Positions 1-10,310 of a DNA stretch of 64,000 bases are shown here, piece after piece; the stretch's first letter is position 1, and the number at the start of each line of letters is the position of its first letter. The stretch spans positions 248,001 through 312,000 of the forward strand of contig JAALGY010000012.1 of assembly GCA_032358165.1 (NCBI GenBank), written 5' to 3'. Source of the DNA: Diplosphaera chodatii. Its lineage: Eukaryota > Chlorophyta > Trebouxiophyceae > Prasiolales > Stichococcaceae. Position numbers and translations under genes: made by a program. The notes beneath the pieces are model-generated. The model was not told the DNA's origin, did no database searches, and worked only from the letters and a program-made list of their open reading frames with translations.

Positions 1-567
1 CGCCGCTGTTCGACTGGGTGACCTGAGCGACGCACCAGTGCCCCAGTGTGAGGCCTGCGCTGCCGTGCAGCGCGTGCGTGAAGCCTGCACTCCAGTCGTT
101 AACGGTTACTTCTTATTGTGCTTAGATCTGTCTGCGGCTACGCGCCCGCGTCGCAGCTCACATGCTCCGCATTGTGCTCTCCGTCTGCTGCATGCACGTT
201 TGCAGCACGTGGCGTCGCAGGTGATCGGACGGCTTGCCAAGTCAGCCAGCGACTGTTGCACGCCGGGGCGATTGGGCGGGCGATTGGGCTGGCACAGGCG
301 GACACAACTGCTTTGTCACATCTACAATGTAGGCATGCTGCAGGGATGCCGCGCTCCGCTGGCTTGCTCATCATATGCATATGCGTTTCAGCTCGGCATC
401 ACAGTTGGCAGTTGGCGGCAAAGCGGCCAGCTGACCGGCTGGACGCTTCGTCAGGGCGCGTGGGTACATCATGATGCACCGTAGAGCATGTACACGGTAG
501 TGGGCTGGTCGTATGTGAGCTTCATCGCACATTTCAGCGGCGAGAAGCCTGTCACCACGCTGCAGAA
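1..567. other. no recognised gene
   Basis: An open frame runs from 38 to 484 (+). Its first residues, with a Cys-x2-Cys pair near position 50, faintly resemble the end of a zinc finger like those in the gene that starts at 952. Nothing else in it looks like a conserved protein and its composition is Cys/Ala/Arg-rich, as expected for chance reading of this DNA. It may be a decayed fragment or the last exon of a gene lying to the left of the window. I cannot support a gene here. Confidence 0.3.
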
Positions 568-810
568 ACATGGTCTCCTGACAGCATATGACACGACATG
601 ACCAAAACATCTGACACTAGCCCTCGCGAAGGCCCCATATGACAGCCTTCCTGACAACTCCTGACATTGTCACGGGGGCCGGCGCGTCACGTGCCGGTGG
701 TCACCACCGTGTCAAGAGCTGTCAGGAGCTCGTCACGAGCGCGGTCATACGGCCCGCGTGACATGGTCTCCTGACAAGGGTATGACAGCTCCTGACACGC
801 GGTGACGCCA
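568..810. promoter_or_regulatory. dense cluster of TGAC/GTCA motifs
   Basis: About 19 TGAC or GTCA tetramers occur in roughly 240 bases, many in the extended forms CCTGACA and TATGACA, on both strands. Random DNA would hold about two. The cluster ends about 140 bases before the start codon of the first zinc-finger gene. TGAC is the known core site of plant TALE homeodomain proteins (KNOX/BELL class), and TGACG/ACGTCA forms are bZIP sites. A TALE gene and a bZIP gene both lie elsewhere in this window, but any link is inference. The cluster is not obviously present upstream of the inverted second copy of the zinc-finger gene. Confidence 0.45.
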
Positions 811-951
811 AGTCGTTCTCGGAGTGGCTGGCAGCACGTGTGTACTGAGCAAATGGCAAGACGTACAGCCCAGCCTGAACACGCATTTGAACTCGCGACC
901 TACAAACTTTGCTGTCTACAGGGTCGCCAGATCAAAAGTCTGAGAACACCC

Positions 952-2784
952 ATGGCTGTGACAAAGAGCACAGCTGCGAAGACCAAGCCGAAACAGCGGT
1001 CAACGAAAGCCAAGAATGGTGGCAAGACATGCCAGCGGTGTGGCGAGCGGCATCGACCGCGGTTCTTCCCTGAGCGGAAGCAGCAGCCCGACGGCCGGTG
1101 CCCGGAATGCCGGGCTTGCCTGCAAGAGCTCCAGCTGGAAGTCAAGCCACAGCGCCCGTGAGTAGTCACAGCCTCCTACCCTGTTGCTGCAGCTCCTGCC
1201 GTGGCTCCTGCGCTCGCTTCTGTACCTGCTGTGTTGATCGTCACAGTGACTGCTGCAGCACGTATGCAGGACTGCCATCGTTCGAAGCTGTATTTGGTTG
1301 ATCCATTCTTGATTCACATGTTGCGCTCCAAGCTCTCACGGTAGAGATTCGCCAGTCATCGGCAATCTCTTCTGCCCGACAGGCTGCGGGAGCAGGAGCA
1401 CCCCGCCACGGCGGAGCCGCGCACGTGCGCCAAGTGCGGTGAGGCGCTGCGGGCCAGCTTCTTCCGGCTGGATCCCAGGTCCACATCTGGCCGGCGCCGC
1501 GCGTGCAGCGCCTGTGAGTCGGAGAGGACGGCAGAGCTGCGGAGGCTGCAGGTCGCGCCCATCGCCAGGAAGCTGTGCAGCAACTGTGGCAAGGTGGCTC
1601 GTTGACCTCCTAACTTGGAAAGAAGTGCCATAATACAACATGCTACAACGCAGAGTATTTACACCCCTTTCTGATGTAAACAATCAACAATTGCACAATC
1701 AACAAATGTGTGTGACGCTACTCTTCTCTGTGAGGAGCAGCAGGCTAGGACCTGCTGCCTTGACACTGAAACGCTCTATGTGGTTCACGAGCGCACCCGT
1801 GCAAGGCCCTGCAGCACCTTTCAACTCTGCGTACTCATCGATAACTAACAATACTATTAGTAGTACGGTGAACCCACTATGTTACAACTGCGAAATGGCT
1901 CAGCCCCTTGATTTCGACACCAGTTTCGGTGGGAGCCTCAGGTGAAGGATGCGGAGCACTTCAGCCGCTGGAGCGCATCACCCGATGGCCTAAAGCTGCG
2001 CTGCAAAGAGTGCGCCAGGATCACCAGGGCGACCACACAGCACACTCCGCCCGTGCCAGCATGCGCCGCCCCGACTCAGCAGGTGCTTTGGTGCTGCCGT
2101 GAGTTGTTCTAGTACATTATTCTGCTCAAAGGCATAGCCTGCATCTGCATCACGCAGGTATATTAGCGTGACAAACAGCGATGCCTCGACAGCAAGCGCA
2201 GGTTTGTGTCCACTTCATGTGTCACAGCTGTCGGTTGTGTAGCGCAGCTGTGCGACGGCTGCGGGGTGGTGCGTCCTGCCTCCGACTTCGGGGCAGCCAA
2301 GGGCCGTGGCAGCCTTGTTCCGCTGTGCAAGCAGTGCAAAGCTGCAGCTGCACGCTCTCGATGGAAGCCTGCAACGAAGGCAAACCCCGCAGCGCAGCAA
2401 GCTGCTGGGAAAGCAGAGGGTGGCAGCGGCGGCACCAAAGGCAGCACGAGCAGCAGGATCAAGGCCAAGACCACCACTGCCAGCAGCAAGGGCAACGGCA
2501 GTATCGGCGGGGGCAAGGGCAAAGTCACTTCCGCCAGCAGCAAGGGCAGCGACAATAGCGGCACAGGCAGCCTCTACACTGCCATCAGCAAGAGTAACAG
2601 TAGTGATGGCAAGCGCAAACTCAACACCGCCACAAGCAAGGGCACTTCCAGAAGTGGCAAGGTCAGCGGCAAGGTCTGCAGCAGCAACGGCGGCATTGGC
2701 AAAGGCGGCAAGGCATCAGCGGCAACAGTGACAGTAGTGGCACGGCCCAGGCCAAGGAAAGGGTCAGCAGCAGCAGCAGCATAG
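952..2784 (+). CDS. four-finger zinc protein with Gly/Ser/Lys-rich tail, copy A
   Basis: Function unknown. I read four exons: 952-1157, 1383-1593, 1942-2098 and 2243-2784, with matching splice phases, giving about 371 residues. Each exon contributes to fingers of one pattern: C-x2-C-G, a Phe about nine residues on, often Asp-Gly, then C-x2-C. Finger 1 begins TCQRCGE, finger 2 TCAKCGE, finger 3 LCSNCGK (split by an intron), finger 4 LCDGCGV. After finger 4 comes a low-complexity tail of about 140 residues built from Ser-Ser-Lys-Gly-like repeats and ending in poly-Ala. The pattern looks like a small treble-clef or zinc-ribbon module seen in many phage, viral and algal proteins; nucleic-acid binding is only a guess. 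Start chosen at the ATG before the basic leader AVTKSTAAK. A related inverted copy lies at 15.5-17.4 kb. Confidence 0.65.
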
Positions 2785-3540
2785 CACTGGGTTCTGAGCA
2801 GGAGCACCAAGGGCATGGGAGGTAACAACAGCAGCTATGGCCACAGCTCGGGCAGCTGCTGTGCTATGTGTGGATGGGCGTATCCAGTGTGGGCTGACGC
2901 CGGGGAGGGACAAGGGTGCAGCCAGGTTGCAGTGGTCAGAGCTATGTGAGAGTCGTGGAGTACTGTAGTGTAGAAACACTTGTAGTGGTCGTGAAGCTGT
3001 CGCATGCGGTCAGTACCCATGCTATGCTCTGTCCTTCTCTACGTGCGTTTAACTGGAACAGTACCTGGGCATGTGTGAAAAGAACTCGAAGACCGGAATG
3101 TGGAGAATTTCCACGGGCACGGGCAAGTGCCTGACGCTAGCCTCGAAATGCACGTAGGTAGGCCCGTGCAGCCCAGCACAGGCCTGCAGCGGACGTGCAT
3201 GCGAGTCGGACTGTCGTGCTGACGCATGGTTACGTGATTCGCGTTCCATTCTTAGGTTGTAGGGCCGCGAGCGGGCGACTTGCTCGTTACATTCCGGTCT
3301 TAATTAACTGCTAAATGCATTCTGCAGACGGTGAAGGCAGCATCGAGCGATCATGTCTGTCGCAAGTGACCACACAGACGTGACATTGGTGCCTGATCCC
3401 TCATCTGACCAGGGTTCCGTCGTGAGCCTGCCATCGATCGACTGTCTGCGATGCAGGCTGCACCCTTGCAGGGTGCTTGCGGCGCAGTGCTGCTTTTGCA
3501 GGAGCACTTTTGCCTCCACTGCTGCTGCTGAGGGAGCACA
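2785..3540. other. no recognised gene
   Basis: This is the 3' flank of the zinc-finger gene and the 5' flank of the partial SET copy. Open frames are short and none shows a recognisable motif. Confidence 0.4.
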
Positions 3541-3543
3541 CAT

Positions 3544-4420
3544 GTGTGTCAGACTTTTGTCGTCAGAAGTGCTGCATCTGCCTGCGTGCTTTCACTGCAA
3601 ACCTGCGATACTCCTCAGCTGCCAGTCGTCTCACACGTGCAGAACATTAGAGCCGATCAGCAGCTGGTAACGGTGTTTTCACGGCTGGCAATCACAGACT
3701 ATCCGGACGACCCTCATGCAGCGGCACACGGCCTTGCAGATGCACCATCAACTGTGCGGTTGGCGGCAAAGAAGCTGCTGCGGGAGGTGTAGCGTGGGGC
3801 CCCCTCACATTGGGCACCCTACCTGCAGGTGACGGCCCGTCTACCACCCTCTCTTGGTTGATGTGTGTGCAGGTGCAAGTAACAGCAGTCCCGGTGCTCC
3901 ATGTAATCAACTGGGGTAGAGCATACCACAGCTGTGCTTATAGCTGTTGGGCACATGCTCTGCGAGCGAGGCTGCTGCATGCCATTGCATAAAGCTGCTG
4001 GTCTGTTGCCCAGGTACTTCCCACGTCAGTTCCACAGCTCAGCATGAAATGTGCTGAGGCGGTGGTGTACCCGCCGCTGTTGAGGCCCTCGATCATGTGC
4101 AGCAGCTGGCCTCACAATGGTTCAGCCAGCTGCTGGCGCAAATCGCTGCTGCTGCCGCCGGCGGCGCTGGCTGCGTTGCAGTGTGCTGGCTTGGCAGCAG
4201 TCGCAGCAGCGGACAGAAGCGCATATGCGCTGACTGCTACAACGAGATATTTGCATCTCTAGAGCTGGAGCACGCACACGACAAGAAGTTTGGAGTTGCA
4301 GCAGCAGCAATAGGGAATTCTGCAAAACACTGGACGCCTGCATGCGGCCGCCGTGAGCACATGATCTGTATATATGTCACAGTGCAGAAGGCGGGTTTAC
4401 ACTGCAACGCTGTTGTGTAG
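3544..4420 (+). pseudogene. truncated SET-protein copy 1 (N-terminal part only)
   Basis: This stretch repeats two segments of the SET gene that follows at 5.0-8.0 kb. Positions 3688-3789 encode AITDYPDDPHAAAHGLAD and a following helix nearly identical to 5539-5639. Positions 4017-4150 match exon 3 of copy 2 (LPTSVPQLS against LPNSLPQLS, YPPLL against YPPLI). The copy is damaged. An in-frame TAG at 3790-3792 follows LLREV, where copy 2 has CAG. A one-base deletion near 4085-4100 shifts the frame between YPPLLR and VQQLASQWF. No counterpart of the catalytic half follows. It keeps a segment SHWAPYLQ (3805-3828), typical of this family, which copy 2 seems to lack. It could still contribute an alternative 5' part to a transcript, but a decayed tandem duplicate is the simplest reading. 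Confidence 0.6.
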
Positions 4421-5035
4421 CCGATGTTCATGTTCTAGTCCTCAAAAGGAATCAAAAGACAGTATAACCCCATCGGCCATGCTTCTACGGCTAAACAACT
4501 TTCCTTATGCATCATTATGGTCAACGTGTGCAAGCGAATCACACAGCCACGCACACAGAGGAGCACTCATGCCGGAAGCAATCCCGATACGCATACCTAT
4601 ACCCCCCCCCCCCCCCCCCCCCCCCTCCTTCCCCTTCAACCGGGCTCTCTTTCCTTCTTTCCACCCACATTTAAAGATTTCCAGGCAGAGTTTCTTGGAC
4701 ACATCGATGTGACCGTGCGACAGACAAACGCGACATCAGTTTAATGCAGTGCGGCTTATTATATGGCGTGCTGAGCTCCCTTTGCATGTGCATGCACCCT
4801 GCGCATGTGCATATTGGCACAGAGCGGCAACCATTGCCTGGGTGCACCAGCCAGGCCCTCACCGAAAGTGAACGTGAAATATTGACTCCCGCATATCATG
4901 GGCTGCCTCATGATGCAAGTTACAGCTGGTGTTGATAAGGCAAATGCATCACCGCTTTTGTATCATCGAAGCAGCTGCGCTGTTACAGCAGGTTCCAATA
5001 GCGCCAAGAACCTGCCTGGGAACGTGCCAGCTGCC
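4421..5035. other. intergenic, with poly-C tract
   Basis: No gene is recognised between the partial and the fuller SET copies. The stretch holds a run of 24 C (4602-4625) followed by a pyrimidine-rich stretch, and short frames without motifs. The frame opening at 4898 runs into the first exon of the SET gene and could extend its N-terminus. Confidence 0.4.
4602..4625 (+). repeat. homopolymer (C)24
   Basis: Twenty-four consecutive C are seen directly. A second, similar tract of 28 C lies at 24,945-24,972. Long mononucleotide runs are prone to length error in sequencing. Confidence 0.95.
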
Positions 5036-8023
5036 ATGCAACGTAGTAGCAGATCCCTGGCAGTGTTCAGGAATACAACAGATCCAAACCAGGCGCTTGG
5101 TGAGCCGGTTGCAGGCGGCTTGAGGCGACCGCCAGCAGGTCGCTTGATGGCACCGGCACGCCGCGGCGTGCGCTGCGGCGCCAGCACCAAGCCGCACTCC
5201 TGGACAAACGATCCCGACGAGCAGGCCGCCGGCATGCGTGTGATGCGGCTGCTCGCGTGGGCCTCGGAGAACGGAGTGTCAGTGCAGGGCGGCCCGTTAT
5301 CATGGGGTGCGCCGGGCGACAACAACCGCGGCGGAGCTGTTGTGACTCAGGTGCTGCTCCTGAAAGCAACAATCGCGCAGACGGCTGCATTTTGTCAACA
5401 TTCACACACACCCCGTGTTAGCGGTTGTCAAGATCAGCGTCGCAACCATGCCCATGTCGTGCAGTCATTCTGCGAATTCGATTGCACTGTATCTGCAGCC
5501 TGTCGTAGCCGGACAGCAGCTTCTGGTGGTGCCGCTATGGCTGGCAATCACAGACTATCCGGGCGACCCCGATGCGGCAGCGCACGGCCTTGCAGACGCG
5601 CCATCGGCCGTGCGGCTGGCGGCCAAACTGCTGCGGGAGGTGCAGCAGCAGAGTGTTGGTGCTGCACAGAGCCAGGCTGTGCAGGCCAGGTCAACTGTTG
5701 CAGGAGATAGAGAGACACACGCACGCAGCGGCTGCACATACAGTTGATGCCATTGCCACAAGCAGCTGCTCTCTGCACAGGCGCTGCCCAACTCGCTGCC
5801 ACAGCTCAGCAGGGCGGAGGCTGAGGCGACAGAGTACCCGCCGCTGATCAGGGCGTTGGCTGTTCAGCAGCAGCTGGCACAAGACTGGTTCGACCGTATG
5901 CCGGCAGCTGCAACGGGTGGTGCAACCCTTCAAGCCCTTCAATGGGCAGTAATGGTGACTGCTGCACATGTACCCCATAAACAGTCCTGCTGGGATGGCC
6001 AGCGGTGCGCAGTTGGAGTATGCCCCACCAGATATGATGCAGACTGAATCCTACTTGATGCAGGTGGTACAGAGCAGAACTCTTGGATATACAAATGATT
6101 CGATTGGTATGATGGTGCCAATGCTGGACATGCTAGAACCAGGCGGCGATCAAAAGGCCGGCAAGGGGCACGGTCATGTTGCCCGCCACAACGTAAGGTG
6201 CGCATGACATATCCATTGCAGGAAATGATGACACTCAAAACAGATATAGGCGCGTTATGTTACGTCAAAACCCCCGGATGTGACGGTGACAGGTAGGGTA
6301 GCCGGTCTGTCACGAGAGGATCTTTCTGAGTACTTTTGTGGGACCGCAGGTGGGAAGTAGTGCCACCAGAGCGTGCAGCAGATCCAAAGGAGTGGCAAAT
6401 ACACCTCACTGCCACGTGCGACCTTCAGTTCGGCGAGCAGATCATCCTGAGCTATGGTACATATGTGCATCAGCAATCAAGATGGATATTGTGTCGATGA
6501 ACATGGTTGCAGCGTGCACATTTGTTATGTGTGTTGCGTTCATGGCACTAATCACCGTACGCAGCTTGGTGCATGGCTACATGCCACATGTGCACATGCA
6601 AGCTATGTTGACAATGCTACACCTTATCAATAAATGTAACAATACGTGCAGGTGATTCAAACAATGACGTACATCTGCTCCAGTATGGAAGCGTTCCTCC
6701 TGGGAACCCGCACGACTGTGTGGAATTGTTCCAGTCAATCGATGCAGCCCTGGATTGTGGTCCGGGCGAGAACCCGCTAAAGGTCTTCTCCTTTTATAGC
6801 TGCTGAATTATAGCTGGTTGGGAACAAGTGTGTGTTATGATTATGTCGAGTTCTTTGACACACTCCCTACTACCTTTGCATTGACCAGTAAAGGACATGT
6901 GCATCATCTTGACGCTACAGTTGAATCAGAAGCATTGCTCAAGTGCTTGCTGCAGGTTTTTCCAGAGCCGCTGATTGAGCAGCTGTACAACAAGGCACGG
7001 CAAGCAGCGGTTGCAACCAGCGCTGGTCACCAGAGGTTGCCGGGGCCAGAGCTGATGGTGAGATGCCAAGAGAGATTGGCAAAAATCCGTGCATGCTGAT
7101 GATAGAGTTGTAGGCCGGCAGGACTTGCAGCTCCATGCAACGAGTCTATTCATTGCACAGGGTGCATCCGGGTCAGCAACACGTGTGTGCCTGATGTGCA
7201 CAGGCTTTTGGGGACTTGCTTGTGGACCCACGCCTGGTGTCAGCATATGAAGCAACGGCCCCTTCTCAGGATGTGGCATTCTGTCAGCGCACCGCGAAGA
7301 TGAGAATTATGATGCGTTGCCAAGGGCTACTGACCGACATGGGTCCAACGCTGCAGGTCATCACTTGTGAACATGCCACCGCCCTGTGATATTATGATGT
7401 CAACCTTTTATTCGTCATGTCTAACGGTCGTTGGTGCTATCAGCACTCTGTGGAACTACAGCAGAATTTCGAGCTGACTGATGCCTGGGGAAGTAGCAGT
7501 ACACCAAGAAGGTCCTTGACTTGTCACATTACAAGGCATTGCTTGTTAACGCAGGACTTGCAGCTGCTGACTAGGGAGGACGAAGACGAGCGTGGCTACT
7601 GGAAGCTGGTGCTACAGGAGTTCGTTGCGGTGAGGCAGAGTACAGCCCTGTTGCAGTCATGCATGTGCGCCGGTTGCGTTTTGCATGTAAACGATGTCTC
7701 TGAACGCTGCTGAGTTTGACTATGTCTCACTTCGCTTGCATGTGCAGGACGTGAAATCTCTGGCAACAGGCAGCTGCCCAATCCGTTGTAACACGGCTGT
7801 TTCCCGCGTTGCTGCTGATGACGCCGCTCACATGGATGCCCACTGGCGATGGGCTGTAGAGGCACTAGCTGGATTCCATGGTAACGGACCAGAATCCGAT
7901 GCAGACAGCATCCTAGCCGCCAGCTCGCCTCGCATGCGCGTCACGCTCCTGAGATACCGGGTCAGCAAGAAGCTGCTGCTGTGGAATGTAAAACTGAAGA
8001 CATGTCGAGAGCTGCGAGAGTGA
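5036..8023 (+). CDS. SET-domain protein, Rubisco LSMT/SETD3-6-like (copy 2)
   Basis: Probable protein-lysine N-methyltransferase of the plant Rubisco large-subunit methyltransferase-like family. Exons read: 5036-5350, 5499-5639, 5781-5954, 6064-6197, 6350-6456, 6652-6782, then less certain pieces near 6815-7094, 7203-7355, 7556-7630 and 7749-8023. Signals in order: LLAWASENGV, VPLWLAITDYP, EYPPLIRALAVQQQLAQDW, VQSRTLGY with GMMVPMLDML, FGEQIILSYG, and DVHLLQYGSVPPGNPHD. The C-terminal part resembles the Rubisco-substrate-binding domain (SPRMRVTLLRYRVSKKLLL). The Asn-His pair that usually follows 'DML/DLL' and contacts AdoMet reads Glu-Pro here, so activity is uncertain. The first about 50 residues are Arg/Ser-rich and end VRCGAS, like a chloroplast transit peptide; that suggests plastid import. 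Start uncertain (ATGs at 4898, 5036, 5146). A possible extra last exon lies at 8328-8461. Confidence 0.65.
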
Positions 8024-9202
8024 TGATATGGAAAGGCAAAGCGCTCTGCATGGCCCGCCAGGCGATCACACAGGACACACTGCACATTGTGCAATGTGTG
8101 CATGTAGGCTACCTGCTGATGTCTCTTTTGATCAGCTTGCGCTGAGCTAGGCAGCTTGTAAGATGATGATGACCTGGTCAACCGATTGTTTTGCTCAGCC
8201 CAGTACAGCATGAGATGAAAAAGCTTTGTAGAAGCATGCAAGTACATGCCTGCTGTCGCCTTTATCGGGAGATCTGCATATACCTGTACATACACCATGC
8301 TCATCACTTCGTTTCAGGGGTCGGGAATGAAGGTGCTCGCTGCTGCCCTAGCTGAAGCGTGCTGCCAGCAGGTTGTGCACGCGGTGCTTGTGGCAGGGAA
8401 GGATGAGGCAGCAAACATTCAGGCCAACATCACCTATATCAGTGCCAATTGGGAAGTGTAGCGGCCACTACTCATATCGAGCACCTCCCTAGGATTGATG
8501 TCAGCTCAGAGCGAGGCCTGCCCATGACAACCTCACACATGCTATGCTAATGAGGCCTCCGTTGCATCGCGGTGCCATTCTGACATAACAACATATATCA
8601 GCAAGAGTGCAAGACAAAGTCCGATGCGTTTTCCACATCTGGACACAGAGCACGAGCACAAGAAAGGGAAAGAAAAAAGGGTACGTGAAAGAATCACAGG
8701 CAGCATACTTGACGTTTCTTGGAAGTGTCAACCTCGATGCGTGCGACAAATAAACAAACTTATCATGAAGATCCTCAGCGGGCTATCGAGCTTCACTCCT
8801 TTAGGGACTCGCACATACACGTAGATGTGCACGTTGCATATCTGCACTGCCTAGGCTAGCAGCAGCAGGGTGGCAATCCTTCACTGTACCAGGAAACCAC
8901 CTTGAAGCACAGTGCGCCAGCAGCTGGTATGGGCTCTACGTGCAGCACTCAAAGATGCAAAGCACAGCTGCTGCTCCGTTCTTGCTGGCCGTGCCCCATT
9001 GCATGTGCAGAATCGAAGCAGCCACGCCACTGCCGCCAGAAACCTGCCCTTGAATGTTCCGCCAGAATACATCAGCACGTTTTGTACTGGCACGTTTGCA
9101 CACACGACAGAATATTGCCTGTTGGTTTCGAGGGCTGGCTAAGACCCTTTCTTACTTCCTACTTTCTTAGTCTTCCTGGTGTTCCTAGACATCCCCAGTT
9201 GT
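8024..9202. other. 3' flank of SET gene; no clear gene
   Basis: An open piece after a good acceptor (8328-8461, GSGMKVLAAALAEACC and on to a stop) could be a last exon of the SET gene. A frame at 8912-9142 has no recognisable motif. The rest looks non-coding. Confidence 0.35.
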
Positions 9203-10310
9203 AAATTCTCTAAGTGCTGAGGCTCCCCCTGCACATGCCTGGGCCCTGCGTTCTTCTTCTTCTTCTTACTGGAATTTCCTGACTGAAAATTCTCCAAGTG
9301 CTGAGGCTCCCCCTTGCACATGCCTGGGCCTTGCGTTCTTCTTCTTCTTCTTACTAGAATATCCTGACTGAAAATTCTCTAAGTGCTGAGGCTCCCCCTG
9401 CACATGCCTGGGCCCTGCGTTCTTCTTCTTCTTCTTCTTACTGGAATATCCTGATTGAAGATTCTGCTGAGGCTCCCCCTGCACATGCCTGGCCCTGCGT
9501 TCTTCTTCTTCTTTTTCCTGGAATTTTGTTAAACACAAATAATCCTCAAAGTGCGGAGGCTCCCACCAGCCCCATGGCTGGGCCCTGCATTCTTCTTCTG
9601 CTTCTTACTGGAATTTCTCAGCACCCAGAAAATTCTCTAAGTGCTGACGCTCCCCCTGCACATGCCTGGGCCTTGCATTTCTTCTTCTTCTTCTTCCTTG
9701 AAGTTTCTGACTGAAGATTGTCTAAGTGCTGAAGCTTCCACCAACCCCATGCCTGGCCCTGCTTTCTTCTTCTTCTTCTTCCTGGTATTTCCCAGCACTC
9801 TATCTAAGTGCTGAAGCTCCCGCAAGCCACATGCCTGGGCCACGGTTTCTTCCTCTTCTTCTTCCTAGATTTTATACATGACAAAATCTCTAAGTGCTGA
9901 GGCTCCCACCAGCACCATGGCGGGGACCTGCTTTCCTCTTCTTCTTCTTACTACAATTTATCGACAATACATTCTCCAAGGGCTGAAGCTCCCCTGTACA
10001 CACCCGGGCCGCCGCCGTTTCTTCTTGTCTTTCTTACTAAGGATTTGTACATGATAAATCTCATAGTGCTGAAGCTCCCGTGTACACACCCGGGCCATGC
10101 TTTCCTCTTTATTCTTCCTCCTGAAATTTTAGCCTGGAAACATACCAAGAGTTGAGGCTCCCCCTGGACACACCTGGGCCGCCGTTTCTTCTTCCTCTTC
10201 TTACTAGAGTTTTCAGGCTGGAACATACCAAGTGCTTAGGCTCCCTCTGCACACACCTGGGCCATGCTTTCTTCTTCTTAGCCTTCCTGGAGTCTGCTAC
10301 CCTGAGAAGT
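9203..10310 (+). repeat. tandem array, about 13 units of about 85 bp
   Basis: Each unit carries a core like CTAAGTGCTGAGGCTCCC, then a GCACATGCCTGGGCC block, then a CTTCTTCTT run of 12-20 bases, then a TACTGGAATTTCCTGACTGA-like spacer. Units 1-3 (9203-9458) are nearly identical. Units become more divergent to the right, where the core drifts to GTACACACCCGGGCC in units 10-11. Read on the minus strand, the units give open frames with a repeated Lys-rich peptide (KKKKKNA, RHVQGEPQ, LENFQSGYSS), but the stops and irregular spacing argue against a protein. It is best read as a minisatellite. Related units in opposite orientation lie at 11.6-12.15 kb. Confidence 0.85.

Noticed and set aside
2163..2564. 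Poly-Leu/Pro frame opposite the zinc-finger tail (and the similar one at 15,261-15,827)
   Set aside because: Complement of the low-complexity coding tail of a better supported gene; no start or domain.
9139..9843. Lys-rich repeated peptides on the minus strand of the 85-bp array
   Set aside because: Unit lengths vary (about 80-88 bases) and break the frame, with stops between units; a minisatellite explains them.
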